This document shows, one piece after another, positions 1 to 7,700 of a DNA stretch of 10,223 nucleotides (the stretch's first letter is position 1; each line of letters starts with the position of its first letter). The DNA is from Chromera velia (Eukaryota; Sar; Chromeraceae). The translations under genes were made by a program, and so were the position numbers. The notes under the pieces are model-generated. The model was not told where the DNA came from. It worked only from the letters and a program-made list of their open reading frames with translations, and did no database searches. The stretch lies in NCBI GenBank assembly GCA_018398765.1, contig JAHBMJ010003535.1, forward strand, positions 1 to 10,223, in the 5' to 3' direction.

Positions 1-1
1 T

Positions 2-760
2 TTCCACTCTGACACTTTGCTGACCGGCTGATGATCGGATCGCCGCAGCAGCCCTCTGCTGAGGAAGCGGACTCGGTGGTGGTGTGGGTCCTTGCGCCTG
101 CCCACCTTATGCTGCTGCTGCCACTTGCGGCTGCACCCCTGGTGCTGCCATGGCCGCAGGTGGCTGTTACGCATGCGCATTCCCTCTCTTCGTATTTGTT
201 GCCTGCAACAGGAGCAGGAAGTCGTCATCACTCAAGTCACTGGAGTCTTCGTCTTCCTTCTTCTCCATTCCTCTCTTCTCTTCTTTCAACTGCTCAGCAT
301 TCTCTTCTCTCTCTCTTTCTTGTGCTTCTGGGCTCACCCACACTCCTTCCTCTGCCTGTGGCTCAAAGCCTGTGTCTGTGACTCCTGCGAGCAGAAGTCG
401 GGTGGCCTCATCTACCCCCTCATAGCCCCGCGTAGCTAGAGTGCCCTTGCGAGACTGATGGACGTCTACAGGGTGGACTGTCTGGACTGTGAAGTCGTTC
501 AGACCTTCACCCCAAATCTCCAACACTCTCACTGCGTGCGGAGAAGGTCGGGAGATGTACCACCCCCTTTTACCTGGCAGCTTTTCTGTCTTCTTGGCTG
601 TTTTTGCTCTGTGAGGGGTAAAAATTACCTTGTCCCCACAGATGAATTTAAAGGGCGGGTGCTGACCATTCTTCTTATAGTATGGGGAGGTGCCAAGCTC
701 GTTCGTGTGTAGAGCCCAGTCCTTCTCACAAGTGAGGAAGCACAACAAGGGGCCACCCTT
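2..760 (-). pseudogene. Copia integrase C-terminal part and low-complexity linker toward the reverse transcriptase, partial
   Basis: After a frameshift the next frame carries CEKDWALHTNELGTSPYYKK and continues through FICGDKVIFTPH, equivalent to the copia 'TPYEAL..KKP..HLRVFG' region after the core. It is followed by a segment containing GKRGWYISRPSPHAVRVLE, like the 'G.fvGY....ysyrvw' motif. Next come an acidic/Gln stretch, TAA at 167-169, an Ala/Pro/Gln-rich stretch, TAA at 107-109 and more Pro/Gln/Ala up to the window edge. Both stops lie in Gln/Ala/Pro-rich sequence. Reverse transcriptase would be expected beyond position 1. There is no ATG near 748; the frame there opens on TTG, so this is the continuation of integrase and not a separate gene. 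Confidence 0.75.
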
Positions 761-1487
761 TCTCCTTCATCATGGTCCTGGCCAGTCGTTTGATCATCTT
801 TACTACTGCTTCTGCGGGTCCTCAACATGGGGAATAATACTTCGTACTTTCATCGAAGTGGGTGTAGGGCATGGTTGCCTTCATCTTTGCCGACCTGAGG
901 ACATTCTCATTATCTGACCTCATTGTGACGATCTGTCCGTGGGGTTTGGGAAGCAGGAGTCTGTTTTATGCGTTGAAACGGACACAGTGATCCATCACGT
1001 CACTCTTTGCATTGAGCCCCATCACATCAATCTCCCTGCTGTGCATTTCGACAATCACTGACAATGGGTACCCAACGAGCTGCCCAATGTCACAATAGGC
1101 CAGCTGCCCGTACTCTTTCGCTTCCTTCTCTCTTCTCCCAGGCACTGCATACGGTGTTTTGTTGACTGCATTTCTGTCCTCACACAGCTCACACTCCCTC
1201 TACACCTTCTTCCTCACCTCCTTCTTCACGCCTACCTGCCTTTCTCTAAGGGTAGCAACCAGTTGAGAGAGATCACAGTGTTCAAACCGTGTATGCCACG
1301 CCTTCAGCTCGGTGGGATCGGTGAGTAGACGGTAGTTGGTATCTGCACCTGCCTGCTTCTGCTTCTTTCGGGTGAGGACCTTCTTGACGAAGGCATGTGC
1401 TTCTACTGTAGGTGCTGCAAGTAGAGGAGGAGACAACAGCAGACACATGACAAAAAAAGGGAGGTTCGATCTTCCGTCACCAAACGG
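729..1487 (-). pseudogene. Copia integrase: HHCC zinc-binding region and D,D,E catalytic core
   Basis: Same frame as the protease. The N-terminal part contains WHTRFEHCDLSQL and, after TAG 1200-1202, RECELCEDRN, giving the His and Cys pairs of the integrase zinc-binding region (GAG-pre-integrase type). The core has its first Asp in AYCDIGQLVG (codon 1091-1089), a VEMHSREIDVMGL strand, the second Asp in VTMRSDNEN (914-912) and the catalytic Glu in GPAEAVVKMIKRLARTMM (812-810). The second Asp and Glu are separated by 33 residues instead of the usual 35, so two residues appear lost near the TGA at 822-824. A TAA lies at 966-968. The frame breaks near 760-729. Integrase inserts the element cDNA into the host genome. 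Confidence 0.85.
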
Positions 1488-2465
1488 CTAAGTGATTCTC
1501 AGTCTTCTCCCCTCTCCATCTGCATCTGTCACTGTCATATAATTCCTTCCACTGAGAGGGCCTGGGAGGCCATCATCAAGGACCAGGCCTTTTTCGCGAA
1601 GTAGATGTTTCATTCTCTCCCCGGGCTTGGTGAGATAGCAGATCACATCAACCTCATCCAACGCCCCCGTGATTTCGTCCACACCCCCAATTCGCACCAC
1701 TCTGTAAGACCCGATTTGAATCCCTTCTACTCTCTCATCATTCACCTCCATAGTGGGCTCAATTAGTTTTTTCCAAACAATCCTCCTCGGCTCGATCCTG
1801 TCCCTGCACAGAATCGTGTTGCTAGCATAGGAGTCTGTGTATATACGGTCATCATACTGGGACTGGTTCTTCTGTGTCTTCATCTGGTTTGGCTAGATTA
1901 CTGTGGGGTGGCTGCGGAACGTCATTTTCGCTTCCAGAGGGTCAAACTGCTGCTGTTGAAGGGGCCCAGGTGTGGTTTTCTCCTGCTGCTGCTGTTGAAG
2001 GGGCCCAGATGTGATCTTCTCCTGCTGCTGCTGTTGAAGGGGCCCAGATGTGATCTTCTCTTTATCTCCTGTATCTTCGTCTTCGGCAGTGAGTCTTAGT
2101 TGCTGCTGTGAGTGAGAGGGAATCGGGGGGAGGAGCTGTGTGAACCAGGCTTCCAGGAACGGATCTGACTTCACGTTTACATCATCATCAGACTCTTCGA
2201 ACAATGAAGACAATCCACCACGCGCCTTTCCTCCCGATCTCCCACTGATTCCAGAAGGCAGGACGGGCTTCACAACCATGTTGGCTTGAGGCTGGGGTTG
2301 ATTCTGGAGGAGGCTCTCTGGCTGCTGTGCAGACGGTTGGTCATTCGGGGCACAAGAGAGGCGTGGAGGCAGTTGCCTCTCTTTCCTGCAGTAGCGGGCG
2401 TAGTGCCCTCTCATTCCACACTTGGGGCACGTGTTGTCTGCTGCCCAACACTCGTGCGGCGGGTA
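1488..2465 (-). pseudogene. Gag-to-protease region: second zinc knuckle, Gln-rich linker and copia aspartic protease
   Basis: After the CCHC knuckle comes a linker rich in Gln, Pro and Ser with an acidic patch (EESDDDVNV) and a 13-residue tandem repeat, then TAG at 1893-1895. The frame then continues into a protease-like domain starting near 1883. Its active-site segment reads YTDSYASNTIL, matching the D-S/T-G-A catalytic loop with Tyr in place of the usual Gly. Downstream, a flap-like stretch (RIGGVDE) and a segment ending in TDADGEGRRLR resemble the end of the copia protease/pre-integrase region. A TAG at 1488-1490 follows in the same frame. The protease matures Gag-Pol. The Tyr replacing Gly, together with the stops, suggests an inactive copy unless the family tolerates it. 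Confidence 0.75.
1947..2060 (-). repeat. 39-bp coding tandem repeat (13-residue Gln-rich unit), three copies
   Basis: Three tandem units occur: 1947-1982 (36 bp), 1983-2021 and 2022-2060 (39 bp each). Each encodes EKITSGPLQQQQQ or a close variant; the first unit listed has one Gln codon fewer and two substitutions (EKTTPGPLQQQQ). Unit lengths are multiples of three, so the frame is kept. The array lies in the linker between the zinc knuckle and the protease. Confidence 0.95.
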
Positions 2466-2500
2466 TGATTAATAAATAAATACCCGCAGTTTTGGCACCC
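2399..2500 (-). other. Tandem CCHC zinc knuckles of gag, the first broken by indels
   Basis: The second knuckle is intact: CPKCGMRGHYARYC, with Cys-x2-Cys-x4-His-x4-Cys spacing, just upstream of and including the start of the downstream frame block. About 20 codons before it, the first knuckle begins CQNCGY and then runs into an AT-rich stretch (2464-2482, repeats of TAAA/TTA) that adds residues before the histidine. The frame changes between the two knuckles: the first is read in the gag frame and the second in the pol frame, where an in-frame TAA lies directly before the second knuckle block. CCHC knuckles bind the packaged RNA. Two in tandem at the end of gag suggests the original had both. 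Confidence 0.8.
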
Positions 2501-3553
2501 ACCAAGTGCAGGCGGAGCATTCCTGGGTCTCAGATGTTGCTGCGGTGGCTATTGAGGGTGCTGCTGCTGTTGCATCCACTGCTGCTATTGGTTGAAGTGT
2601 TGTTGCGGTTCCTGCCTCTGACGGGGCCAGGATTGTTGTCTCACGGCAGTATTGGAGCCTCCATACCCTCCTCTTTATCTCTCAGGAAGCTTAGGAGGCA
2701 CACCTGCTTGCCCTGTGTAGAGGGCTTGCATTTGATTCTGCATTTTGTCCCTCAGCGTCTGTTGCCAAATGAGGAGACCCGGAGGGCTTTGCTGCTGCTA
2801 CTATGTGGTCGTTGTGAGGTTTGCCTTCAACTGTTCTGATCTCTCTCTCTGCTCTCTCTCGGTCTTTGACTCCCAACTCAGAAAACACCCCTCGCCGTGC
2901 TCATTGATCTCATCGTGGATGGCCTTAATTAGGGGTTGGAACTTATTGTAATCCGCCTTGAGTCCAGTCCTGAGTGAGGAGGCCAGCTTCTGGGGAAGTC
3001 CGTCCTACGTGTAACGCACCGTATCCTCATCTGCTACTGTAAGGCCACACATGTCCGCCAGATCTAGAAGGTTCTCCATGGCAGTAATCAATTTTTTGGG
3101 CTTCGCAATGAAGAGAGCCTTACCAGGGTATTGGCCGACTGCCTGAAGGGCTCTGGTTACCTTCTTCTTCTGCATCTGAATGGGTATGCTCCGGTTGGAC
3201 CTCACCGCTTCCTATACCTGCTTTAAGTATTTTTTGGAATCGTTCTGGCTGTTGGCATCTTGAATCTCCCCCGCGTACCACTTATTCACAACTCTACCTA
3301 CTGCCTGTTTTTTATCCGGGGCAGACTTCAACACACTCAAGATCTGGTCGATTTCCCAGAGTCTCTTGCTATCATCGTCTGCTATACCTTGGTAGGCTGC
3401 CGAACCATCCCGCTTGATAAAGCATCTCCTCTGGTAGCGCTCAAACATCCACTCATCCATGAGGAGAGGAAACAGAGACTTCTTCTCTTCTCCACCCGTC
3501 TCTCTGTCATCCGTCTTGAATCTGCAGAAATGGGCTTATGAGAGAAGAAAAAT
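2453..3553 (-). pseudogene. Copia-type gag polyprotein with C-terminal Gln-rich region and first zinc knuckle
   Basis: One minus-strand frame stays open from a TGA at 3554-3556 down to about 2453, if TAA/TAG are read through. The first half is charged and globular-looking; an ATG at 3458-3460 starts a stretch beginning MDEWMFERYQRRC. The second half becomes Gln-rich (e.g. LRDKMQNQMQALYTGQ) and ends in CQNCG (C codons at 2495-2497 and 2486-2488), the first half of a CCHC RNA-binding knuckle. In-frame stops are TAA 3536, TAG 3212, TAG 3005, TAG 2801, TAG 2798, TAA 2675, TAG 2585 and TAG 2549 (lowest base given), with no TGA. Four of them sit in Gln/Pro runs. Gag forms the virus-like particle and packages element RNA. 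The N-terminus is unresolved. If the standard code applies, this is a decayed copy. Confidence 0.75.
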
Positions 3554-3951
3554 TCAGTGCATACAACGGCCAACCAGTGTCTGTCAGTCTGAGCAGGCCT
3601 TTCTGTTGAGTGAGTGAATCTTCCTGGGGGCCAGGCAATGAAGGATATAAGCAAAAAATGCAGAAGAGAAGCAGTTTCAAAGAGTGTTAGTATCGGTCGA
3701 TTGACTTACTGATGCCAGAGTCTGTCTTGATCTCCTCCTGTATGGACGGAATATCGTCTCGTCTCCACAACACCAACGTCCCCTCTGATCCTTTCTTCCC
3801 CTTCTCCTTCCTCCCCCTTGAGTTCTCAGCCACCAGTCTGTCCGATCTCCTCCCCTGGAGCAAGAACAGCCTGCAAGCTCGACGGTTCGTACCCGCCTGG
3901 GAGCAACAGATCGAAGTTTGTGTCCCGTCCAGTCTAGTTTGGTCTACTGGC
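3515..3951 (-). other. Possible gag leader or N-terminal coding region, unresolved
   Basis: On the minus strand one frame runs from about 3951 to a TGA near 3515, with a single TAA at 3687-3689. The right half (3951-3690) reads like coding sequence: a Lys/Gly-rich stretch followed by a segment with LVLWRRDDIPSIQEEIK. The left half encodes a hydrophobic stretch unlike gag. A GTAAGT donor (3709-3704), a TACTAAC sequence (3692-3686) and a CAG acceptor (3626-3624) would define an 86-nt intron, but the branch-point-like motif lies unusually close to the donor, and splicing there does not obviously join the downstream gag frame. This may be a gag 5' exon, a leader, or LTR-adjacent sequence. Confidence 0.3.
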
Positions 3952-3953
3952 TC

Positions 3954-4291
3954 CCTTCCGTCTCGTACGGTCTAATGCAATATATTACTGCTAGGTGAGA
4001 CAATAAGTTCAGTCAGTCAGTACTTCAGTCTAGTGCTTATAGGAGGGTAAGTATGACAGTCCACCATTCCTACTCCTGGTACTTCAGAATCTGAATGTTT
4101 CTTTCCAATCCAAGTCTCTTTCATTTATTTTTCTGCATACATGTGAAGAATTACTTTTTGAGCTCAATTACATGTTTTGCATTTTGTTCTCAGTCGCTCG
4201 CATTCGCGCACGGTCACGCACTTCCTGACTGGGTCTGACTTTACTGCGCGCGGCGGTGGGATATTGCGCCGCAAGGGCCGAACTTCGGACA
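3954..4291. other. Non-coding spacer, CpG-rich at its right end
   Basis: No supported gene. The left part is AT-leaning with short CAGT repeats (near 4013-4030). From about 4195 the sequence becomes rich in CpG (CGCTCGCATTCGCGCACGG and onward) and leads directly into the first direct repeat. It includes a near-palindrome TTGCGCCGCAA at about 4264-4274. This could be promoter or LTR sequence upstream of the 4656 frame, but no core promoter motif could be assigned. Confidence 0.4.
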
Positions 4292-4582
4292 CAGCCAGAC
4301 GAGATTGAGGGCGGCGCCGGGGTGCAGGTCTGCCGCGCCTGCAGGCCGCCCTACGACATGCCTTCGCCTTCCGGGGCCGCTTGCATTGCGCGATGCGTCA
4401 TGCGCCTGATTTGGTTGCATTCAGATCGATTGACGGTGCATCATTCATTGAAGCTTCTAGCTTTGCAAGAACGTTCGTCCTTCTCTGTATGACCGAACTG
4501 ACAGACTTTCCTAAAAGAGCTCTGACGGAAGGAAGCCTTGGGTACTTGTGCTTTAGCAGCTCTAGCTACACATGGCTTAACT
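4292..4582 (+). repeat. Direct repeat copy 1 (LTR-like, 291 bp)
   Basis: The segment starting CAGCCAGACGAGATTGAGGG and ending CACATGGCTTAACT recurs in the same orientation at 6495-6797. I count about 19 substitutions and one 12-bp indel. The two copies bracket the 4656-6158 frame, as LTRs would. Against a textbook LTR, the ends are not TG..CA, no target-site duplication was seen, and similarity stops abruptly at CTTAACT on both. The copy ends with an ATG (4572-4574) in frame with the downstream coding frame through one TAA, so it may instead be a 5' regulatory unit shared by related genes or elements. Confidence 0.9.
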
Positions 4583-4655
4583 GTGGAGAACAGCCCCAGG
4601 TTTTCCAAGTCTTTCTTCCAAACGTTTCTTTCCATCTCCGCCCTACTTTCTCAAA

Positions 4656-6158
4656 ATGTTTGCAAATACCGCTCTGAAGTTCACGGCAGAAGAGCCTCCT
4701 CAGAGGCAACAGTATGCAAACTCTGAGGAGTATCTTCAAATCCTTTCTCTGTGGGTTCGGATGTATGCTTCATACACTGGACTGCAGAAGTTGTTGGGAG
4801 CGATTTATGTTTCTTTGTTTGGATCGGACAAGGCCCTTCACAAGAGGGCCAACAAGTTGGCGCAAGACCCCCAGCATACACTGCCTCAGCGTCAGATTGC
4901 TGAAGAACTTCCGGAGTTCTAAAAGAGATTGAAGGACTGGGGAGCCGCTTTCATTGCAGCACTTCAAGGAGTCCAGGTCCAGCTGCCACCAGATCTCCAA
5001 AAGGAGACGGCGTGGAACACGTTCTCACGTTTTCCTCAGCTAGTGGAGGGAAAAGGCTTTTCCAAAGCCGAACTCGGAGGGGCTTTTCAGGAAGTGTAAG
5101 ATGATTTGAAAGATCGGGACCTTGAAGCATATAACTGGGTTGCAGGCATCACTTTCTAGCCTATTCTCTGTGAAGAGACGAAAGCGTTGGCGCAGACAAA
5201 GCCGAAAAAGCAGGTGGGGGGGCAAGGGAAGCCAGTAGCCGTAAAGTACAGCTGGGAGTACCAGAAGGAGGTGATGGTGGAAGCATCACCTACGCTGGAC
5301 CCCCGCCATACTCGTTACGACTGGGTGCCCTCTATCAGCTCTGGAATCCTCCGTATCATCTCCGGTTTGACCGGGATAGACATGGAGATTTCAACCCTTC
5401 ATAAGTCTCTATTATCTGTAGCTGGCACTTCAAATGGCAAGCTTGCATACCCAACCCTTCAAGCCATGCTTCCAGGGGGGGTCAGTGCTCTTACCAACCC
5501 CGACTTCGAGTTGATGAGTGTAGAGACGGCACGACAGCTCCGTCAACTGTCTTCCAACTTTGCTTCAAAGTACGACAAGCATTTTGGCCCTTCAGGTAGC
5601 CGAAATCAGAAAAAAAAGGAGAAAGGAAGCCGTAAAAAGAGGGAGGGATCTGATGGAAATGGACAGAGACGGCAGAATGGACAGAGCGAGAAGTCTCACT
5701 TAGAGTCTTCGTCTAGCTCTTCGTCTGGCAATTCTTTCTCGCTGTCTGAGTCCGACGTCTCTAGCATCGCAGCGTAAATGTTGCAGATGCAAGAGAAGAA
5801 GCAGAGTGAGAAAGAAAAAGAGAAGGAGGGGGAAAAAGGGAATGGAAAGAAGGAGAAGGTTTGCTTCTCAGAGGAGAGAGTGAGAATGGCTAATGCTTCT
5901 TACGGAGCTGAGCTCCAAGAGTTGGTTAGACACGGAGGTGGTCATATCGACATCGTGTTCGACTATTCTGAGCTTCCTTTTGCATTTCAGGATATCCCCA
6001 TCTACGAGGCAGCATGTGCCACTGAGGGGGGAGGTTCAGAGATGACCGCCGTCTCTTTGATTTCCGAAGAGAACAAAGAGGGGGGGGACAACTTCGACCC
6101 TTGCAAGGATTATCCTGGAGGGGAGGCAGCATTTAAAGCCAGATTTGCCCACTGCTGA
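4656..6158 (+). CDS. Gag-like or unknown 500-residue protein, open only if TAA/TAG are read as sense
   Basis: A single plus-strand frame runs from ATG 4656 to TGA 6156-6158 without any frameshift. It is interrupted only by TAA 4920, TAA 5097, TAG 5157 and TAA 5775. The N-terminal ~300 residues look globular and helical (e.g. LQILSLWVRMYASYTGLQKL). They are followed by a Lys/Arg-rich stretch (about residues 318-340), a poly-Ser tract (about 355-362), a Lys/Glu run after the last TAA (about 378-400) and a terminal domain containing HGGGHIDIVFDYSELPFAFQD. No zinc knuckle, protease or polymerase motif is visible. Position between direct repeats suggests the gag of a non-autonomous LTR element; the basic tail could bind nucleic acid. 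I do not recognise the family. With the standard code this is a pseudogene carrying four nonsense codons. Confidence 0.6.
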
Positions 6159-6494
6159 TTTCATCACAAATTTCTTTTCTCCAATTCATCTCTGCCTGCG
6201 TATGTGGTTAATAGCTTATTATGCATACAGTTTCTTTATCATCAGGATCTGATAAGCGACGATCCTTTGCACTTGCGAGAAGAGCATGAATTACATTTTC
6301 AGCACGCATTTCTATAACAAACGATCAGTGGGGGAAGAGAAAAAAGATTTTGGGCTCAGTGGTTGGAGCATGCGGCTGACCTTTATGTTCTTCGCTTTAT
6401 ATTCTTCCTGTCTCGCTCCCTCCGTTCTTGTGTGTCACATCAGAATCGAGGGGGGGGGTGAAGAAGGAAGATAGGGGAGATTGAGGTACGTCGC
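6159..6494. other. Non-coding spacer after the 4656-6158 frame
   Basis: No supported gene. It is AT-rich at first (6165-6330), then carries a tRNA-like segment (see 6352-6420) and a G-run of nine or so bases near 6450-6458 just before the second direct repeat. No clear polyadenylation signal was found. Confidence 0.4.
6352..6420 (+). other. tRNA-like sequence with a good A box (possible SINE head or tRNA relic)
   Basis: GGGCTCAGTGGTTGGAGC followed by ATGCGGCTGACC closely resembles the D-arm and anticodon-arm start of a eukaryotic tRNA; the polymerase III A box consensus TRGCNNAGYNGG is matched apart from its first base. About 55 bp downstream, where a B box (GGTTCGANTCC) is expected, there is only a weak match ending in GCTCCC. 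No acceptor-stem pairing was found, so this is not a working tRNA; a decayed tRNA-derived SINE is the likeliest reading. Confidence 0.35.
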
Positions 6495-6797
6495 CAGCCA
6501 GACGAGATTGAGGGCGGCGCCGGGATGCGGGTCTACCGCGCCTTCAGGCCGCCCTACGACATGCCTTCACCTTCTGGGGCCGCTTGCACTAGCGCTTGCA
6601 TTGCGCGATGCGTCATGCGCCTGATTTGGTTACATTCAGATCGATTGACGGTGCATTATTCATTGAAGCTTCTAGCTTTGCAAGAATATTTGTCTTTCTC
6701 TGTACGACCGAACTGACAGACTTTCCTAAAAGAGCTCTGACAGAAGCAAGCCTTGAGTACTTGCACTCTAGCAGCTCTAGCTACACATGGCTTAACT
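6495..6797 (+). repeat. Direct repeat copy 2 (LTR-like, 303 bp)
   Basis: Second copy of the 4292-4582 repeat in the same orientation. It carries a 12-bp insertion (about 6588-6599) that partly duplicates GCTTGCA. Otherwise the alignment is gap-free. About 17 of 19 substitutions are transitions, and several CpG sites present in copy 1 are TpG or CpA here (for example in the stretch near 6686-6695). Confidence 0.9.
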
Positions 6798-6800
6798 TGT

Positions 6801-7120
6801 TGAAAGGTTTTTATATATAGTGCAGTACTAGAGTGCAGTAAGTATTGCAGTAATGTGTGCAACACCAATATACATTTGAATGCCGAAGCGATTGCCGGAG
6901 CTTCTACTTTTTCTTTTCTTTACACGTTTAACATAAATTTTCAGTGCATTCGGTTCAGACTCCAAAGGTTTTTATGCAAGGTGCAGTGAGTATTACGAAA
7001 ATGTATGCAACATATACCAATATACGTACATCTGAATGCCGGGACTTTCAGTTTTTTTTTCGTCTATACAAGTTAATGAATAAGTTAGGTTAAAGCCGGT
7101 GGGCCATCTCTTAGGCTCTG
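6801..7120 (+). repeat. Two diverged tandem copies of a ~160-bp AT-rich repeat
   Basis: Unit 1 begins AAAGGTTTTTATATATAG at 6803 and unit 2 begins TCCAAAGGTTTTTATGCA at 6961, giving a period close to 160 bp. Both then share GTGCAGT..AGTATT, TATGCAAC or TGTGCAAC, ACCAATATAC and GAATGCCG in the same order, followed by a pyrimidine-rich tract. Unit 1 ends with TTTAACATAA (6927-6936). The end of unit 2 is indistinct. Confidence 0.65.
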
Positions 7121-7510
7121 ACCAACCCGGTATGTCATACAAAAATTTGTTCACTCAATCTACGTTCCAGGGGTATTTGAAGGCTTGCAAGACTACGTGG
7201 CCCCTTCGCTTTAGTCTTAAGCACACACGCCGGACACAGGTACCTCGAAAAAGACATAACCTGCATAGCACACAATAGACCAACCTTCCACTAGTCTTCT
7301 CTCTTACAAGAGCAGGGTGCCCGATGACACCATTTGTTCAGAACCTATGGAGGGACAGAACAAAAGAAGACGCACCCCCTCTGTTTACAGCCCTCCTTCC
7401 ACCTATTACCACATATTCACATTTGTTACTTATTACGTTTTCTTTTTTCTTTTCATCTCCACCTTTCTCCTCACTCCTTGCTCGGAGCGGGTAATACAAG
7501 TATATATAGG
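7121..7510. other. Non-coding stretch between repeat units
   Basis: No supported gene and no clear continuation of the 160-bp repeat. Overlapping short plus-strand frames around 7317-7525 have no domain-like features. It may be an insertion that split the repeat array. Confidence 0.4.
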
Positions 7511-7700
7511 TTTAACATAAGCTGACGAGGCTGATATGTGTCCAAAGGTTTTTGTGCAGCATGCATTAAGTCCATGTTGTTTTGCATTTTATGAGCAACA
7601 CCCTGCGTGATACCGATGCAGATTTAAATACTGAAGCTTTTAGTTTTTTTTTTGCTTACAGGACCTGGTTTGACATAAGCTGACATCTATAGTGACCATG
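7511..7700 (+). repeat. Further diverged copy of the ~160-bp repeat, with a 16-bp tail motif at both ends
   Basis: TCCAAAGGTTTTTGTGCA at 7541 restarts the unit seen at 6961, followed by GAGCAACACC and a T-rich tract. The tail motif TTTRACATAAGCTGAC occurs at 7511-7526 and 7669-7684, 158 bp apart, differing at one base. So at least part of a preceding unit and one whole unit are present here. Confidence 0.6.

Larger units (their letters stand above)
2..3553 (-). mobile_element. Ty1/copia-type LTR retrotransposon, internal region (gag-PR-INT), truncated by the left window edge
   Basis: Read on the minus strand from right to left, this region gives a gag-like protein, a CCHC zinc knuckle, an aspartic protease, the integrase HHCC region, the integrase D,D,E core and a low-complexity linker that runs off the window. 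Protease followed by integrase, with no reverse transcriptase before it, is the Ty1/copia order; in Ty3/gypsy elements the reverse transcriptase comes first. The coding sequence lies in three frame blocks: about 3553-2453, about 2465-729 and about 760-2, so there are two frameshifts. It holds 13 in-frame TAA/TAG codons and one TGA. No LTR or primer-binding site was identified with confidence. The gag start is uncertain and the right-hand boundary could lie as far out as about 3950. Confidence 0.85.
4292..6797 (+). mobile_element. Putative non-autonomous LTR-type element (direct repeat - ORF - direct repeat)
   Basis: Two direct repeats of 291 and 303 bp enclose about 1.9 kb containing one long frame and no reverse transcriptase or integrase. 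This is the layout of a gag-only, non-autonomous LTR retrotransposon that borrows enzymes from a partner. The evidence is positional: no primer-binding site, polypurine tract or target-site duplication was confirmed. Alternatives are two independent insertions of a 0.3-kb dispersed repeat, or a tandem gene family with shared 5' ends whose second member is truncated. Confidence 0.4.

Noticed and set aside
31-439. Plus-strand frames at the left edge
   Set aside because: They are antisense shadows of the copia integrase-linker frame, which has recognisable protein motifs on the minus strand.
1908-2839. Plus-strand Leu-rich frames opposite gag and protease
   Set aside because: The Leu runs are the complement of CAG/CAA glutamine codons; the zinc knuckle and protease on the minus strand show the true sense.
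3382-3654. Minus-strand 90-codon frame overlapping the gag start
   Set aside because: It overlaps the gag frame in another register, has no gag-like features and opens on a non-ATG codon; gag continuity fits the other frame.
3712-3975. Plus-strand 87-codon frame
   Set aside because: It lies opposite a minus-strand segment that reads more like protein; Ser/Leu/Phe composition is typical of an antisense shadow.
4381-4677. Plus-strand frame through direct repeat copy 1, with a counterpart in copy 2
   Set aside because: The frame persists in both copies, but the substitutions show no third-position bias that I can see and no motif is present; treated as repeat DNA.
7108-7125. Reverse-complement resemblance to an initiator-Met primer-binding site
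   Set aside because: It needs a 2-nt gap and is far from any candidate LTR edge in the right orientation.
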